From JACCXG01 sp963750935 (GTDB lineage Bacteria; Acidobacteriota; Vicinamibacteria; Vicinamibacterales; 2-12-FULL-66-21), in contig CAVVSR010000005.1 of assembly GCA_963750935.1 (NCBI GenBank), positions 62,001 to 126,000 of the forward strand: a stretch of 64,000 bases of DNA, read 5' to 3'. The notes below the pieces were generated by a model. That model was not told the origin of the DNA, did not search any database, and worked only from the letters and a program-made list of their open reading frames with translations. Both the position numbers and the translations under genes were made by a program. Below, piece by piece: positions 29,794 through 39,508 of this stretch; position 1 is the stretch's first letter; every line of letters begins with the position of its first letter.

Positions 29794-29949
29794 CCTCCGT
29801 TGAGCTTCGCTTCCTCGTTGACTTCCTCGCTATCCCTAAACTAAAAAGCTTTGCGCGCCCGCGGGCGCACCTGTCTCACGCTATCTCTGCGCTAGTTACC
29901 TGAGTAGGCGAAGAGCATCACTGGCTCCGCCTGCGAACGGAGGGAAGCG

Positions 29950-32900
29950 ATGCCACCGACCCACCGCACATCCGTTACTCTGCTCCACAGCCTCGCGCTC
30001 GTATTGCTGAGTAGCAGCCTGGTCTTCGGACAGTCTTTCACCGCCGCCGTCCGCGGCACTGTAAAGGATCCGTCTGGCTCTTCAGTTCCTCACGCGGTCG
30101 TCACCATCACGGATGGCGATCGAGGAACGAGTCAGACGACGGTCGCTGATGAGGCAGGCCGGTTCGCCATCAGCGCCCTGCCGCCGGGCCAGTACGTGCT
30201 GACCGTCGAGGCCGACGGCTTCAAGAAGTTCTCGAGCGGCAACTTCGCGCTCACGGTTCAGCAGCAGGCCACGGTCGATGCCCAAGTTGGATGTGGGCGC
30301 GCTCAGTGAAACCGTCGAGGTCAGCGCCTCGGCCGCGCGCGTGAACACCACCATCGCCAACCTGGGACAGGTCATCGACAACCAGACCATCGTGTCTCTG
30401 CCCAACCTCGGGCGGAATCCGATGGCCTTCACCTACCTGACGCCTGGTGTGGTCGGATCTGGAGGACGGCCGGGTGACTCCAACACGAACTTCGTCGCCA
30501 ACGGTTCGCGCAACTCGACCTCCGACGTCCTGCTCGACGGCGTGACGGTGGTGACGGTGGAGCAGAACTCCGGCGTCACCGACCTGAAGTACTCGCCTGC
30601 GGTCGACTCGGTGCAGGAGTTCAAGGTGCAGACGAACTTCTTCTCCGCCGAGTTCGGCCAGACGGGCGGAGCCGTCGTGAACATGGTGACCAAGTCGGGC
30701 ACCAACAGGTTCGACGGCACCGCGTATTACTTCCTGCGCCACTCCGATCTCAATGCCAACGACTGGTTCTCGAACCGGGCGGGGCGGACCCTCCCGTATT
30801 CCCGGCGCGACCAGGCCGGCGGCGTGCTGGGCGGCCCGGTGATCAAGAACAAGACCTTCTTCTTCGCGATGTACGAGTTCACGGAGGCGAAGAGCCCGCT
30901 CACGTCCACGCGAACGGTTCCGACGGTGCTGCAACGACAGGGTGATTTCTCGCAGACCAGGAACGCCGCCGGGCAGGTGATGACGATCTACAACCCGTTC
31001 GACACGTTCGTCAACGCGCAGGGGAACATCGAACGCCGGCCGTTCCCGGGGAACGTCATTCCGTCGAACATGCTGGATCCGATCGCCCTGAGTGCGCTGG
31101 CCTACTTCCCTCTGCCGAATACCCCGAGCACGTCGATCACCGAGACCAACAACTGGTTCGGGCAGGGCATCTCGCAGAGCGTCAACCGCCAGATGAGCAT
31201 CAAGATGGATCACAACTTCTCGGAGCGGAGCCGCCTGAACGGCCGCTACAGTTATGGTCCGTATACGACGACGCCTCCGAACCTGTTCGGGGACCTGGCC
31301 CCGGCATTTCCGCTCAACAACGGTCCGATCTCCGGGAGCGTCCACTCCCTCGTCACCGAATTCACCAGGACGCAGAGCGCGACGTCACTCTGGAGCGTGC
31401 GCTACGGCTTGACCTACGCGCCCTTCACGCGGGATCCGATGGAGAGCTTCGATCTCACCCAGCTCGGTCTCCCGCAGTACATGAAAGACCAGGCGACCTT
31501 CGACGTGTTCACGCGGTTCGCGCCCGACGGGTACAGCCCGATCGGCACGGAGGGGTGGCTCAAGATGGATCGTCAGGAGGGCGTCCACCACTTCTCGGGC
31601 TCCTACACCCAGGTGATAGGCGGACACAACCTGAAGGCCGGCGCAGAAAGCCGGTGGAACTTCCTCGACTACGCGCAGCCCGGATATCCGTCGGGCCAGT
31701 TCACCTTCGGCAGGGGCATCACCTGCCGGGATCGTTTCTCCTGCGGCGGGACCGAGGGGAACGGCCTGGCTTCGATGCTTCTCGGCTGGCCGTCCGGTGG
31801 TGACTTCCATATCGACCCGAAGGTGTTCACCCGGTCGGCCTACTGGGGCTTCTATGTTCACGACGACTGGCGGGTCGTGCCGAAGCTCACCCTGAACCTC
31901 GGTCTGCGCTACGACTTCGACGTGCCGCGCTGGGAGACGCAGGATCGCCAGAGCTACTGGGACCTGGACGCGCAGTCGCCAATACAGGTGCCCGGCTACG
32001 ACACGCGCGGCGTCATCAGGTTCGTGGACGGCGACAACCGTTCGCCGTTCGAAGGCGACATGAACAACGTGCAGCCGCGCCTCGGCTTCGCGTACGCCCT
32101 GAATCCGCAGACGTCCATCCGCGGAGGCTACGGGCTGTTCTACACGCTGAGCCGCGCCACCGTGTTCGGCCACACCGGCGGCGGGTTCAACGTCAACTCC
32201 ACGCCCACGTTCACGCTCGACTCCAACGCCACGCGCTACGCGACGCTCGCCAATCCGTATCCGAATGGCATGCTGCTGCCGCCAGGCCGCTCGCTGGGCG
32301 ACAGCACCTACATCGGCCTTGGTGCCGGCACCATTCTGCCCAGCAACAACCGCAACCCCGAGTACCACTCGTGGAACGTGTCCGTCCAGCGCGAGGTTGG
32401 CTGGAGCTCGGTGCTCGAGGCCAACTACACGGGCAGCCGCGGCACGCACCTGTTCCTGCCGATCACGTCGCTGACCCCGCTGCCTCAGGAGTACTGGTCG
32501 ATGGGGCGCACGGCCCTGAACGCCGCCGTGCCGAACCCGTTCTACGGGATCATCACCGACCCGCAGGCCACGGCGCTGAACGGACCGACCGTGCAGCGGT
32601 TCCGCCTGCTGCGGCCGATGCCGCACTTCAACGGCGCCAACGTCGCGACATCGGAGCCGCCAATCGGCGACTCCTCGTACCATGCGATGCAGGTGAAGTG
32701 GGACAAGCGCTTCTCGCAGGGCTTCAGCGTCCTGACCCACTACACCTGGGGAAAGATGATCGACAACAGCTCGCACAGCTCGGGCAACGTCAGCTGGCTC
32801 GGCGGCTCGACGAGCGTCCAGAACATCTGGGATCTGGACGCCGAGCGCTCGCTCTCCGCACACGACGTCGCGCATCGCGTCGCCATCGCCGGCGTGTGGC

Positions 32901-33409
32901 AGCTGCCGTTCGGCCGCGAGCGCAAGTGGGGTTCAGACTGGAATCGCGTGGTCGACCTGGCCCTGGGCGGGTGGAGCCTCAGCGGCGTGTTCTCGCGTCA
33001 GAGCGGAATGCCGCTCTCGGTCACGCAATCCGGAGGCTTGATCTGGGACGGCACGCAGCGTCCGGACCTGGTCGGCGACCCGAGCACCTCAGGGCCGATC
33101 CAGGAGCGGCTCAACAACTACTTCAACGCCGCGGCGTTCTCGCAGCCGGCGCCCGACGTGCCCGGCAGCACGCCCCGGACCCTCAGCTACCGCGGGCCGG
33201 CGATTCAGATCTTCGACGCCGTGCTGATGAAGAACATCACGATTCGACCCGGGCAGCGGCTCGAAGTCCGCATCGAGGCGCAGAACGTCCTCAACCATCC
33301 GGTGTTCGGCGATCCGAATACGAGCTTCGGATCGACGTCGTTCGGGCAGATCACCGGCACGAAGGTCGGAGCGCGTCAGATGATGTTCGGGCTGAAGTAT
33401 CACTTCTGA
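29950..33409 (+). pseudogene. Oar-like TonB-dependent receptor, frameshifted once
   Basis: ATG at 29950 follows GGAGGG. A signal peptide (SLALVLLSSSLVFGQ) leads into a carboxypeptidase-regulatory-like beta-sandwich (VRGTVKDPSGSSVPHAVVTI, ending LTVQQQATVDAQ). One extra base at about 30292 breaks the frame; it resumes as LDVGALSETVEVSASAARV. The plug (GRNPMAFTYLTPGV, STSDVLLDGVTV, EFGQTGGAVVNMVTKSG) and a 22-strand-type barrel follow, ending QMMFGLKYHF at 33409. With correction the protein is about 1153 residues, the usual size of acidobacterial Oar-type transporters of glycan or peptide fragments. Upstream, GCGCCCGCGGGCGC (29855-29868) is a perfect 14-bp palindrome. The two 13-bp GGTAACCTCCGTT copies flank the gene. 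Confidence 0.87.
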
Positions 33410-33417
33410 GCTGCGCG

Positions 33418-33745
33418 AGGTTACGGAGGCTCACGGAGTTACGGAGGTACCGGATCTTAGGAACGGAGCAACGGAGCCAACGGAGGGACCGGAGGAATTC
33501 TGTTGAACCGGTGGAGTTCGCCGGGCGCCGGCCTCCGGCGCGCGGCGGAGACTGACGGGTGAATCGCGCCGAAACGCAAGCGGCAACAGTGCTGGGTGGC
33601 TTGTGTTTTCGCGCGAGTTCACCCGTCAGTCTCGCGCGCGAAGCCGGCCCGTGGCGAATCACGTCAGCGTGATTTCTCCGTTGTTCTTCGTTTTCTCCGT
33701 TGCTCCGTTCTGAGATCCGGTGCCTCGGTAACCTCCGTTAGCGCA
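33418..33745. repeat. Nested inverted-repeat element of about 330 bp, type B heptamers
   Basis: Outer arms 33438-33476 and 33695-33732 are inverted copies (about 85 percent identical) built from AACGGAG/TTACGGAG-like units around a shared GGATCT block. Inner arms GAGACTGACGGGTGAA (33548-33563) and TTCACCCGTCAGTCTC (33618-33633) pair perfectly over 16 bp. A small palindrome, AATCACG-TCAG-CGTGATT (33657-33674), sits between inner and outer right arms. There is no ORF. It fills the whole gap between the TonB receptor and the convergent oxidoreductase gene. A non-autonomous mobile element or a large structured RNA are both possible. Confidence 0.75.
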
Positions 33746-33747
33746 AA

Positions 33748-35085
33748 TTACGTCTTGTCCGGCAGCACGTAGGGCGCCCGATACGTGCGCGTCAGCAGCT
33801 TGTCGGCCTCCTCGTCGCCCACGAACCGCTCGGTCTTGTCGTCGAACTGCAGCGATCGGTTGACGCGGTACAAGATGTTGCCGAGGTGACAGAGCGTGGT
33901 CGAGAGGTGGCCCTCCTCGATGGCGGCCTTCAACGCCTCCGGCTTGCGCGAGCGGACGCAGTCGATGAAGTTCTGGAAGTGGACCTGTCCGGAATCGTCC
34001 TGGCCCTCTGCCGTCAGCACCGGACCGGGCTCGTTCTTGCGGCCGAAGAACACCTCCGCCTTGTCGTCCCCAACCCGCATCCATCCTTTCGATCCATAGA
34101 CGAAGACGCCCGCGGCTTGCGGCGGGCCGGCGAACCAGTTGCGCAGGTCGCAATGGATCTCGGTCCCGTCGGCGTACTTGTACGTCGCATACTGCGTGTT
34201 CGGCGTCGTCTGATCGGTGGGCGCCCCGGCCTCGAACAGGCCGCCGGTGCAGTGCACGGCGCGGGGATGTTCCTGCTTGCCGACCAGCCAGCGGACGGCG
34301 TCGAGCGAATGGACGGCGGTGTTGCCGAGATCGGTGGTGCCGTACTCCCAGAACCAGTGCCAGTTGTAGTGAAAGTGGTTCTCGTTGAACGGCCGTTGGG
34401 GTGCGGGCCCGAGCCACAGGTCGTAGTTGACGCCCGCCGGCGCCGGGCTGTTCGCCACGACCCCGATCGGATCGCGTTGACGATGGATGATCGTGCGGCC
34501 TGAGTGGATCGTGCCGAGTCCGCCATCGCGCAGGAACTGCACCGCCTTCGCCAGCACGGCGCCGCTGCGCCGCTGCGTGCCGACGGCCACGACGCGGTTG
34601 TGGCGGCGGGCTGCCTCGATCATCCGTCGCCCTTCGACGATGTTGTGGCTGAGCGGCTTCTCGCAGTAGACGTCCTTGCCTGCCTGGCACGCCCAGATCG
34701 TCATCAGCGCATGCCAGTGGTCGGGCGCCGCGATCGTCACGGCGTCGACGTCGCGATTCTCGAGCACCCGCCGGAAATCGGTCTCCGTCTTCGGATTCCC
34801 GCCCCATCGCTCCTTCATGAAGGAGAGCGAGCCGGCGAAGTGCCGCTCGTCGATGTCGACGACGTGGGTGACGCGAACGTTCTTGACCCCGGCCAGGTGC
34901 TCGTAGTGATCCTGCCCGCGGCCGCGGGCGGTCCAGGTCGGACGGCCCTTGTTGTCGCCTCTGATGCCGATGATCGCGACATTGATCGTGTCGTTCGGGC
35001 TCTGCGCCCGGACGCCTGACGGCAGCGTCGCCAGCCCGGCGGTCGCCGCCGCCGTTTTGGAGAGGAAGAGACGCCGGTTCATCAT
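33748..35085 (-). CDS. Gfo/Idh/MocA-family oxidoreductase, Tat-exported
   Basis: This is an oxidoreductase of 445 residues. The N-terminus (NRRLFLSKTAAATAGLATLP) is a Tat-type signal. A Rossmann NAD(P) domain follows (INVAIIGIRGDNKG), with APDHWHALMTIWACQAGKD and the family EKP motif in CEKPLSHNIVEG; the C-terminal domain includes WFWEYGTTDLGNTAVHSLDAVRW. Exported members of this family in Acidobacteria and Planctomycetes typically act on sugars, with the cofactor retained. It is convergent with the TonB receptor across the type B repeat. It fits a periplasmic carbohydrate pathway with the DUF1080 and DUF6807 proteins elsewhere in the window, though it is not in an operon with them. Confidence 0.93.
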   Translation of the reverse strand: MMNRRLFLSKTAAATAGLATLPSGVRAQSPNDTINVAIIGIRGDNKGRPTWTARGRGQDHYEHLAGVKNVRVTHVVDIDERHFAGSLSFMKERWGGNPKTETDFRRVLENRDVDAVTIAAPDHWHALMTIWACQAGKDVYCEKPLSHNIVEGRRMIEAARRHNRVVAVGTQRRSGAVLAKAVQFLRDGGLGTIHSGRTIIHRQRDPIGVVANSPAPAGVNYDLWLGPAPQRPFNENHFHYNWHWFWEYGTTDLGNTAVHSLDAVRWLVGKQEHPRAVHCTGGLFEAGAPTDQTTPNTQYATYKYADGTEIHCDLRNWFAGPPQAAGVFVYGSKGWMRVGDDKAEVFFGRKNEPGPVLTAEGQDDSGQVHFQNFIDCVRSRKPEALKAAIEEGHLSTTLCHLGNILYRVNRSLQFDDKTERFVGDEEADKLLTRTYRAPYVLPDKT

Positions 35086-35151
35086 GGGACGGCCTCCTTG
35101 CGATGCGCAGGCATCCTAGCAGAACTCCTGCCGCACCTTTTATGATCGGAC

Positions 35152-35900
35152 GTGGCCCTCGTCCGATCGACGCAGCCTCGAGACGACCGTGACGGCGACG
35201 TCGATCGCCTCCGCGCGCGGCTGGCCGAGCTCGACGCCGCGCTGAGCGAACGCGCCGGCGAGATCGCGCGGGCGCAATCGGACCTCGAGGCATTCAGGAT
35301 CAGATACCGCCAGGAGGTCGGCCTGCTGCACGAGGAGCTCGACGCACGCTGGAGCGCGATTGCCGAGGCCGAACTGGTCGAGCTCTCCAGGAAGCTGGAC
35401 GGCGAGACCGCGGCACGCCGGGCGCCTCGGCCGAGCCCGCGGCCCGAGCCGCTGCCGCGATTCACCTCCGACGCCGTTCGCAAGCTGTTTCGCGACGTCG
35501 CCAAGATCATCCACCCCGATCTGGCCGCCGACGAGCGCGACGCGAGACCGGCGTCACACGCTCATGGTCGAGGCCAACCGCGCCTACGCGCTGGGCGACG
35601 AGGAACGGCTGCGCTGGATACTCGACGCCTGGGAGAGCGAGTCCCGAGGCCGTTCAGGGCAGCGATCCCGACGCGGTCCGCGAGCGGCTCGTTCGCCGGA
35701 TCGCGCAGATCGAGGAGCAGCTGAACGTCTACGCGGCCGATCTCGCGGCGATGCAGGAGTCGCCGTTGTGGCAGTTGAAGGCGATGGTGGACGAGGCCGC
35801 CGCGAAGGGCAAGGACCTGATGGGGGAGATGGTCACCCGTTTGAAGCGCGACATCATGCGCGCGCGCAACCGCCTGGACGCGATGCAGTGGGCGCCGTGA
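35152..35900 (+). pseudogene. J-domain-like protein with coiled coil, two frame breaks
   Basis: GTG at 35152 starts a coiled coil (RARLAELDAALSERAGEIAR), followed by a Pro/Arg linker and a J-domain core with the HPD motif in RKLFRDVAKIIHPDLA (about nt 35480-35525). The frame changes at about 35550 to RRHTLMVEANRAYALGDEER and at about 35641 to EAVQGSDPDAVRERLVRR; the C-terminal helix reads LKRDIMRARNRLDAMQWAP and stops at 35900. Both breaks are of the one-extra-base type. The corrected protein would be about 248 residues, a DnaK co-chaperone-like factor of unknown client. Its 3' end is repeated as a fossil at 39428-39486, and it converges on the amidohydrolase gene. Confidence 0.8.
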
Positions 35901-35937
35901 GGCGAACGGCACCGCGAGTGAGCCACGTAGCGGGGCG

Positions 35938-37690
35938 GCGTCGTCGCGCGTAGACCCGGGCGCCGCCGAGGTAGGTGGCGTCGACGCCGATGTCCTTCAC
36001 CTCGTCGAGCGGACAGCGTCAGGATGTCGCGATCGAGCACGATGAAGTCGGCAAACTTGCCCGGCTCGAGCGATCCCTTGCGTGCTTCCTCGAACGTCAG
36101 GAAGGCGTTGTTGATCGTGTAGAGGCGGATGGCCTGCTCGCGCGTCAGGCCCTGCTCGGGGTGCAGCGGCGTCGTCCGCTCCCGCGTGGCCGTCGCACGA
36201 GCGTCGTCCACATTCCGAGGAACGGGTTGTAGGGGTTGATCGAGCGCAGGCTGCCGATCTTCTGCATGTGATCGGAGCCACCGCCGACCGTCACGCCCTT
36301 TTCGAACAGCGTGCGATACGGGTGAAAGTAGGCGAGCCGCTCGGCGCCGAAGTGCTGGCGGAGCGTCATGCCGTCGAGATACAGCCAGGCCGGCTGCAGG
36401 TTGGCGACGACGCCCAGGGCCTGCATCTTCGCGATCGCCTCCGCGCTCATGAAGCTCGCGTGCGTGATGCTGGGGCGCCGCTCGCGCACGGAGAAGTCGT
36501 CCCGGTTGATGCGCTCGTACGCCTCGACCATCGCGTCCACCGCGCCGTCCCCTTGTGAGTGGGCGGTGAACTGAAGGCCGCTGGCGAGGGCGGATTTGGC
36601 GATGCGATAGAGCTTCTCGGCATCGATGAACCGGACGCCGCGGTACTGGGGATCGTCAATCGCATAAATCTTGCTGACGCCCCACGGCTGGCGCATGTAG
36701 GCGCTGCCGGTCAGCATGCCGCCATCCAGGAATGCCTTGATGCCACGCAGCCACAGCATCTCGTCGTGTTGGTGCAGCGGATGCGACGCGGCGCTCGCGG
36801 ATCGTCTTGTCGATCTGGTCGAGCGGCTGCTGGGCGTCGACGCCATAGGCGAGGAACGTGCGGCACGTCAGCGCATTCTGCTCGCGCAGCGTGCGGTACA
36901 GCTCGAGGCCTCGCTCGATCGGCATTGGCGTCGACGATGCTGGTGATGCCGATCGCGTTGTAGTCGGCCAGCAGCTGCCGCAGTCGCGAGAGTCGGTCGG
37001 CGTCCGTCGGTGACGTGCCGCCCGGTCCCGGCGTGATGTACCGCCCGCAGTTGCGCAGAATGCCGGTCGGCTGCCCGTGTGCCGTCACGCTCCACCCGGC
37101 AGGGCTCCCCCTCCGGCACTTTGAACGCCGTGTCGATGCCGCTCATCGACAGCGCCATCGAGTTCAGCGAGGCGTCCGGTCCGGTGCGGAAGGCGACCGG
37201 GTGCCTGGGCGCTGCACTGTCGAGCTCGGCGCGAGTCGGGTAGCGCTGTTCGCGGAGGCGCGTGATGAACACCTGAGACAGCGTGATCCATCGTCCGGGC
37301 TCGGTGTCCTTTGTCCGGGCACGAATGTACGCGAGCACGTCCTCGACGCTGTTCATGTCCGGAACCGGCTGCTCGAATTCGTACATCGACGCGCCGGGCG
37401 CGTGCACGTGGGAATCGATCAACCCCGGCAGGACGGTCTTCCCGCCGAGATCGACACGCTCGGTATCCGGGCCGGCACGCCGCAGGATCTCGGCGTTCGT
37501 GCCTGTCGCGACGATGCGCCCCTCGCGGATCGCCATCGCTTCGACGATGCGGAACTGGGGATCGACGGTGACGATCTTGGCCGGTGTGGAAGATGTGACT
37601 CGGCGGCGGCTCGCGCTGGAACCCGGCTGTCACGGCGGCCGCAAGCAGGAGGGGCAACAGGCGGCTCATGGCGGCTGTGTGCAAGGTCAT
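35938..37690 (-). pseudogene. YtcJ-like amidohydrolase (Amidohydro_3), six frame breaks
   Basis: All conserved parts of a secreted metal-dependent amidohydrolase are present but spread over three frames: signal peptide (SRLLPLLLAAAVTAGFQ), AKIVTVDPQFRIVEAMAIRE, metal motif GLIDSHVHAPG, GQPTGILRNCGRYITPG, ERGLELYRTLREQNA, DEMLWLRGIKAFLDGGM, FTAHSQGDGAVDAM, THASF, VGGGSDH, EQAIRLYTINNAF and LEPGKFADFIVLDRDILTL. Breaks lie near 37585, 37083, 36925, 36790, 36195 and 36010; five are of the one-extra-base type. Start is ATG 37690 (GAGGAGG abuts it) or ATG 37669. The 3' limit is approximate because no stop follows the last conserved segment (GGARVY) until 35854. This is the most damaged gene in the window; either a true pseudogene or a poorly resolved assembly region. 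Confidence 0.83.
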
Positions 37691-37789
37691 CCTCCTCGAA
37701 TCGAGTCGCGGGTCGAATCGCTAGGGTCGCCAGGCTGGCGTGACCTGCGGGCCGGATCTTAGCCCGAACCCGGATCCCAGCCCCCAGTC

Positions 37790-37860
37790 CCCCGATCACT
37801 GATCCCCGATCCCTCGATCACGACTCAAATCCACCCCCGACTCGGTCCAGACCGAGCTCG
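37790..37860. repeat. GATCCCC-heptamer tail with CTCGGTC hairpin, type C, copy 1
   Basis: Degenerate GATCCCC units (37790-37823) are followed by GACTCAAATCCACC and the perfect hairpin CTCGGTC-CA-GACCGAG (about 37841-37856). The block covers the 3' end of the HNH gene, so its last residues (SVWTESGVDLSRDRG) are encoded by the repeat. Two further copies lie at 39179-39250 and 39509-39640. Confidence 0.65.
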
Positions 37861-38899
37861 TGGCTCCCGCCGACTCGCGCACGCAGAGTGGGCCGAACCA
37901 CTCCTCAGCCTCGTACGCGTTGTGCGCCCGGCAGCGTAGCTGCAGGTTGGCGACGCTGGTCTGTCCACCGTCTGCGTACGGCACGACATGGTGGAGCTCG
38001 AGGAACGCGCGCTCATGGCATCGGCCGTCCTGGCCGACGAACGCACACTGGTCTCCATCCCGTTCCCACACGGCACGCCGAACCGCCGCCGGCACATGGC
38101 GCGTGTGCTCGGCGTCCGGTGCCGCCGCGCGCGGGCGTCGAACGGATCCGCACCGCTGCCGCTCGAGATGCTCGAGCAGCAGTCGGATCGCCCGCTCGAA
38201 GAGAACCGCGGGGTCGCCATTTGGGACGGAGTGCCGCGCGAGGCCCTGCACGCGACGGAGTGCGTCGTGTGCTTCGCGCGAGATTGTGAGTTGCAGCCGG
38301 AAGCGCTCCGGCGAGAGCGGCGCGAGGGTGGCCGGGTTCGACGCGGGTGACGCCACGGTTCGCGTCGCGCCTTCGACGTGCGGGAGCGAGGGCGACGGCT
38401 CAGCGACGGGCGCGGGTGTGACGGCGGCCGGCACAGAGGCCGCCGGCAACTTTCGAAGGGTCGCCACAACGTCTGGCTTCGGGCTGAGCTCGGCAAGGAT
38501 CAGCTCCACTTCGCGCTTCGTCTTGTGCGTCGCACGCGTCAGCAACACCGCGGCGTTGTCCGCCGTCAGCACTGGCGCCAGCAGACATGCGGCCGTCAGC
38601 GTGACCCGGCCATCCTGCACAAAGGTCAGAACGTCCGGGCAGCGACGCGCGAGTCGCGCAGCTTCGATCCGGTGATAGGCCGCATGCTCGGACAGGTGCA
38701 GAGCCTGCGTGCAGTAGGTGAACATCGACGAGTAACCCTGGCCGAGGTACAGCCGCCGATCGTCGACTTCGGCCAGATGCGCGATGAGCTGCGCCGTGGC
38801 GTGACGCTCGGCTGCCGCAAGCCGTCGGACCTGCTCGAGCAATTGATCATCGGAGAGCCGTTGGGCATGACAGATCGTCGTCATATCCCGTTCTACCAT
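37796..38899 (-). CDS. HNH endonuclease with DUF222-like N-terminal domain
   Basis: This is a protein of 367 residues. The N-terminal half (DDQLLEQVRRLAAAERH, RRLYLGQGYSSMFTYCTQ, LSEHAAYHRIEAARLARRCP) is the helical domain typical of the multicopy '13E12-repeat/DUF222' HNH family. A Pro/Ala linker follows, and the C-terminal HNH nuclease motif is complete: WERDGDQCAFVGQDGRC, LELHHVVPYADGG and VANLQLRCRAHNAYEA. ATG at 38899 or 38884 may be the start. The C-terminal tail is encoded by a dispersed repeat (37790-37860), and fossils of the same tail lie upstream of the gene. The family is common in genomes with many copies and may be mobile. No intron or intein host is seen. Confidence 0.9.
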   Translation of the reverse strand: MVERDMTTICHAQRLSDDQLLEQVRRLAAAERHATAQLIAHLAEVDDRRLYLGQGYSSMFTYCTQALHLSEHAAYHRIEAARLARRCPDVLTFVQDGRVTLTAACLLAPVLTADNAAVLLTRATHKTKREVELILAELSPKPDVVATLRKLPAASVPAAVTPAPVAEPSPSLPHVEGATRTVASPASNPATLAPLSPERFRLQLTISREAHDALRRVQGLARHSVPNGDPAVLFERAIRLLLEHLERQRCGSVRRPRAAAPDAEHTRHVPAAVRRAVWERDGDQCAFVGQDGRCHERAFLELHHVVPYADGGQTSVANLQLRCRAHNAYEAEEWFGPLCVRESAGATSSVWTESGVDLSRDRGIGDQ

Positions 38900-39178
38900 C
38901 GTCGATCCGTGACGCGCTGAGAGCGCGGTGCAGGCAAGATGAGTATGGCGGGAGACGATTTCGTCTCGCCGGACTCGCGCGGCGCGCTGGACGCGATCGT
39001 CGTCAGCGACGGGGCCATGCGGCGCGGCCGACCGGACCTCAGGGCGAGCGCGTCCTGAATCGTGTCAAGAGAATTCTGCGAGCATGCGGAAGAAAAACAG
39101 CGACAACGCCGCCTCCCGAGGGAACGGGAGGGACGTAGTAAGGAGCTAGGTTATTGCGCAACCGGAAACATCGGTATT

Positions 39179-39250
39179 CCCTCCCGATCCCCGATCCCCG
39201 ATCCCCGATCCCGACTCAAATCCACCGACAGCTCGGTCCAGACCGAGTCC
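39179..39250. repeat. GATCCCC-heptamer tail with CTCGGTC hairpin, type C, copy 2
   Basis: Four near-perfect GATCCCC units (39186-39213) are followed by GACTCAAATCCACC and CTCGGTCCAGACCGAG. Read on the minus strand it encodes DSVWTELSVDLSRDRG, matching the HNH C-terminus, but the sequence before it is not HNH. It shares GCGCACCG-CGGACGA and CCGCTGATGTG with copy 3, so copies 2 and 3 derive from the same source. Confidence 0.65.
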
Positions 39251-39343
39251 CGCATCGCGCACCGCCGGACGATCGCCCCGCTGATGTGCGCAGTATCGAG
39301 AGCGTTGCATCGAACTTGCGCGCGAACGAGCGGTGCGAGTGAG

Positions 39344-39390
39344 CCACGCGATCGGAGCGAGCCGTCGGAGCGGCGAGCGAGATCGCGTGG
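39344..39390. repeat. 10-bp perfect inverted repeat with purine-rich loop
   Basis: CCACGCGATC (39344-39353) and GATCGCGTGG (39381-39390) pair perfectly around a 27-nt loop of GAGCGAGC-type units. The preceding GCGAGTGAGCCACG is also found just after the J-domain gene (about 35910-35925). Confidence 0.55.
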
Positions 39391-39427
39391 AGGGGAGTCC
39401 GAGGGGCGAAGGCCCTCGGGGCCAATT

Positions 39428-39486
39428 AGAAGCGCGACATCATGCGCGCGCGCAACCGCCTCGAGGCGATGCAGTGGACGCCGTGA
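39428..39486 (+). pseudogene. Fossil of the J-domain gene 3' end
   Basis: Read in the right frame this encodes KRDIMRARNRLEAMQWTP-stop, almost identical to the last 18 residues of the J-domain-like gene (35846-35900), with about 90 percent nucleotide identity. Nothing upstream resembles the rest of that gene. It is the truncated end of a second copy or a short gene-end duplication. Confidence 0.7.
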
Positions 39487-39508
39487 CGTTATTGAATTCG
39501 CTTTGCCA

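Noticed and set aside
29855..29868. 14-bp palindrome GCGCCCGCGGGCGC as an operator
   Set aside because: It is pure GC in a GC-rich genome, and its position about 80 nt before the start is not diagnostic; noted in the receptor entry only.
35152..37690. Programmed ribosomal frameshifting as cause of split genes
   Set aside because: Break contexts differ, slippery heptamers and downstream pseudoknots are not seen, and up to six breaks occur in one enzyme gene.
37796..38899. HNH gene as homing endonuclease of a group I/II intron or intein
   Set aside because: No intron core, reverse transcriptase or split host gene is seen around it; the DUF222-like N-terminus points to the free-standing family.
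38947..38970. GC-rich hairpin as an intrinsic terminator
   Set aside because: The stem is good but no T-run follows on either strand and no gene ends there.
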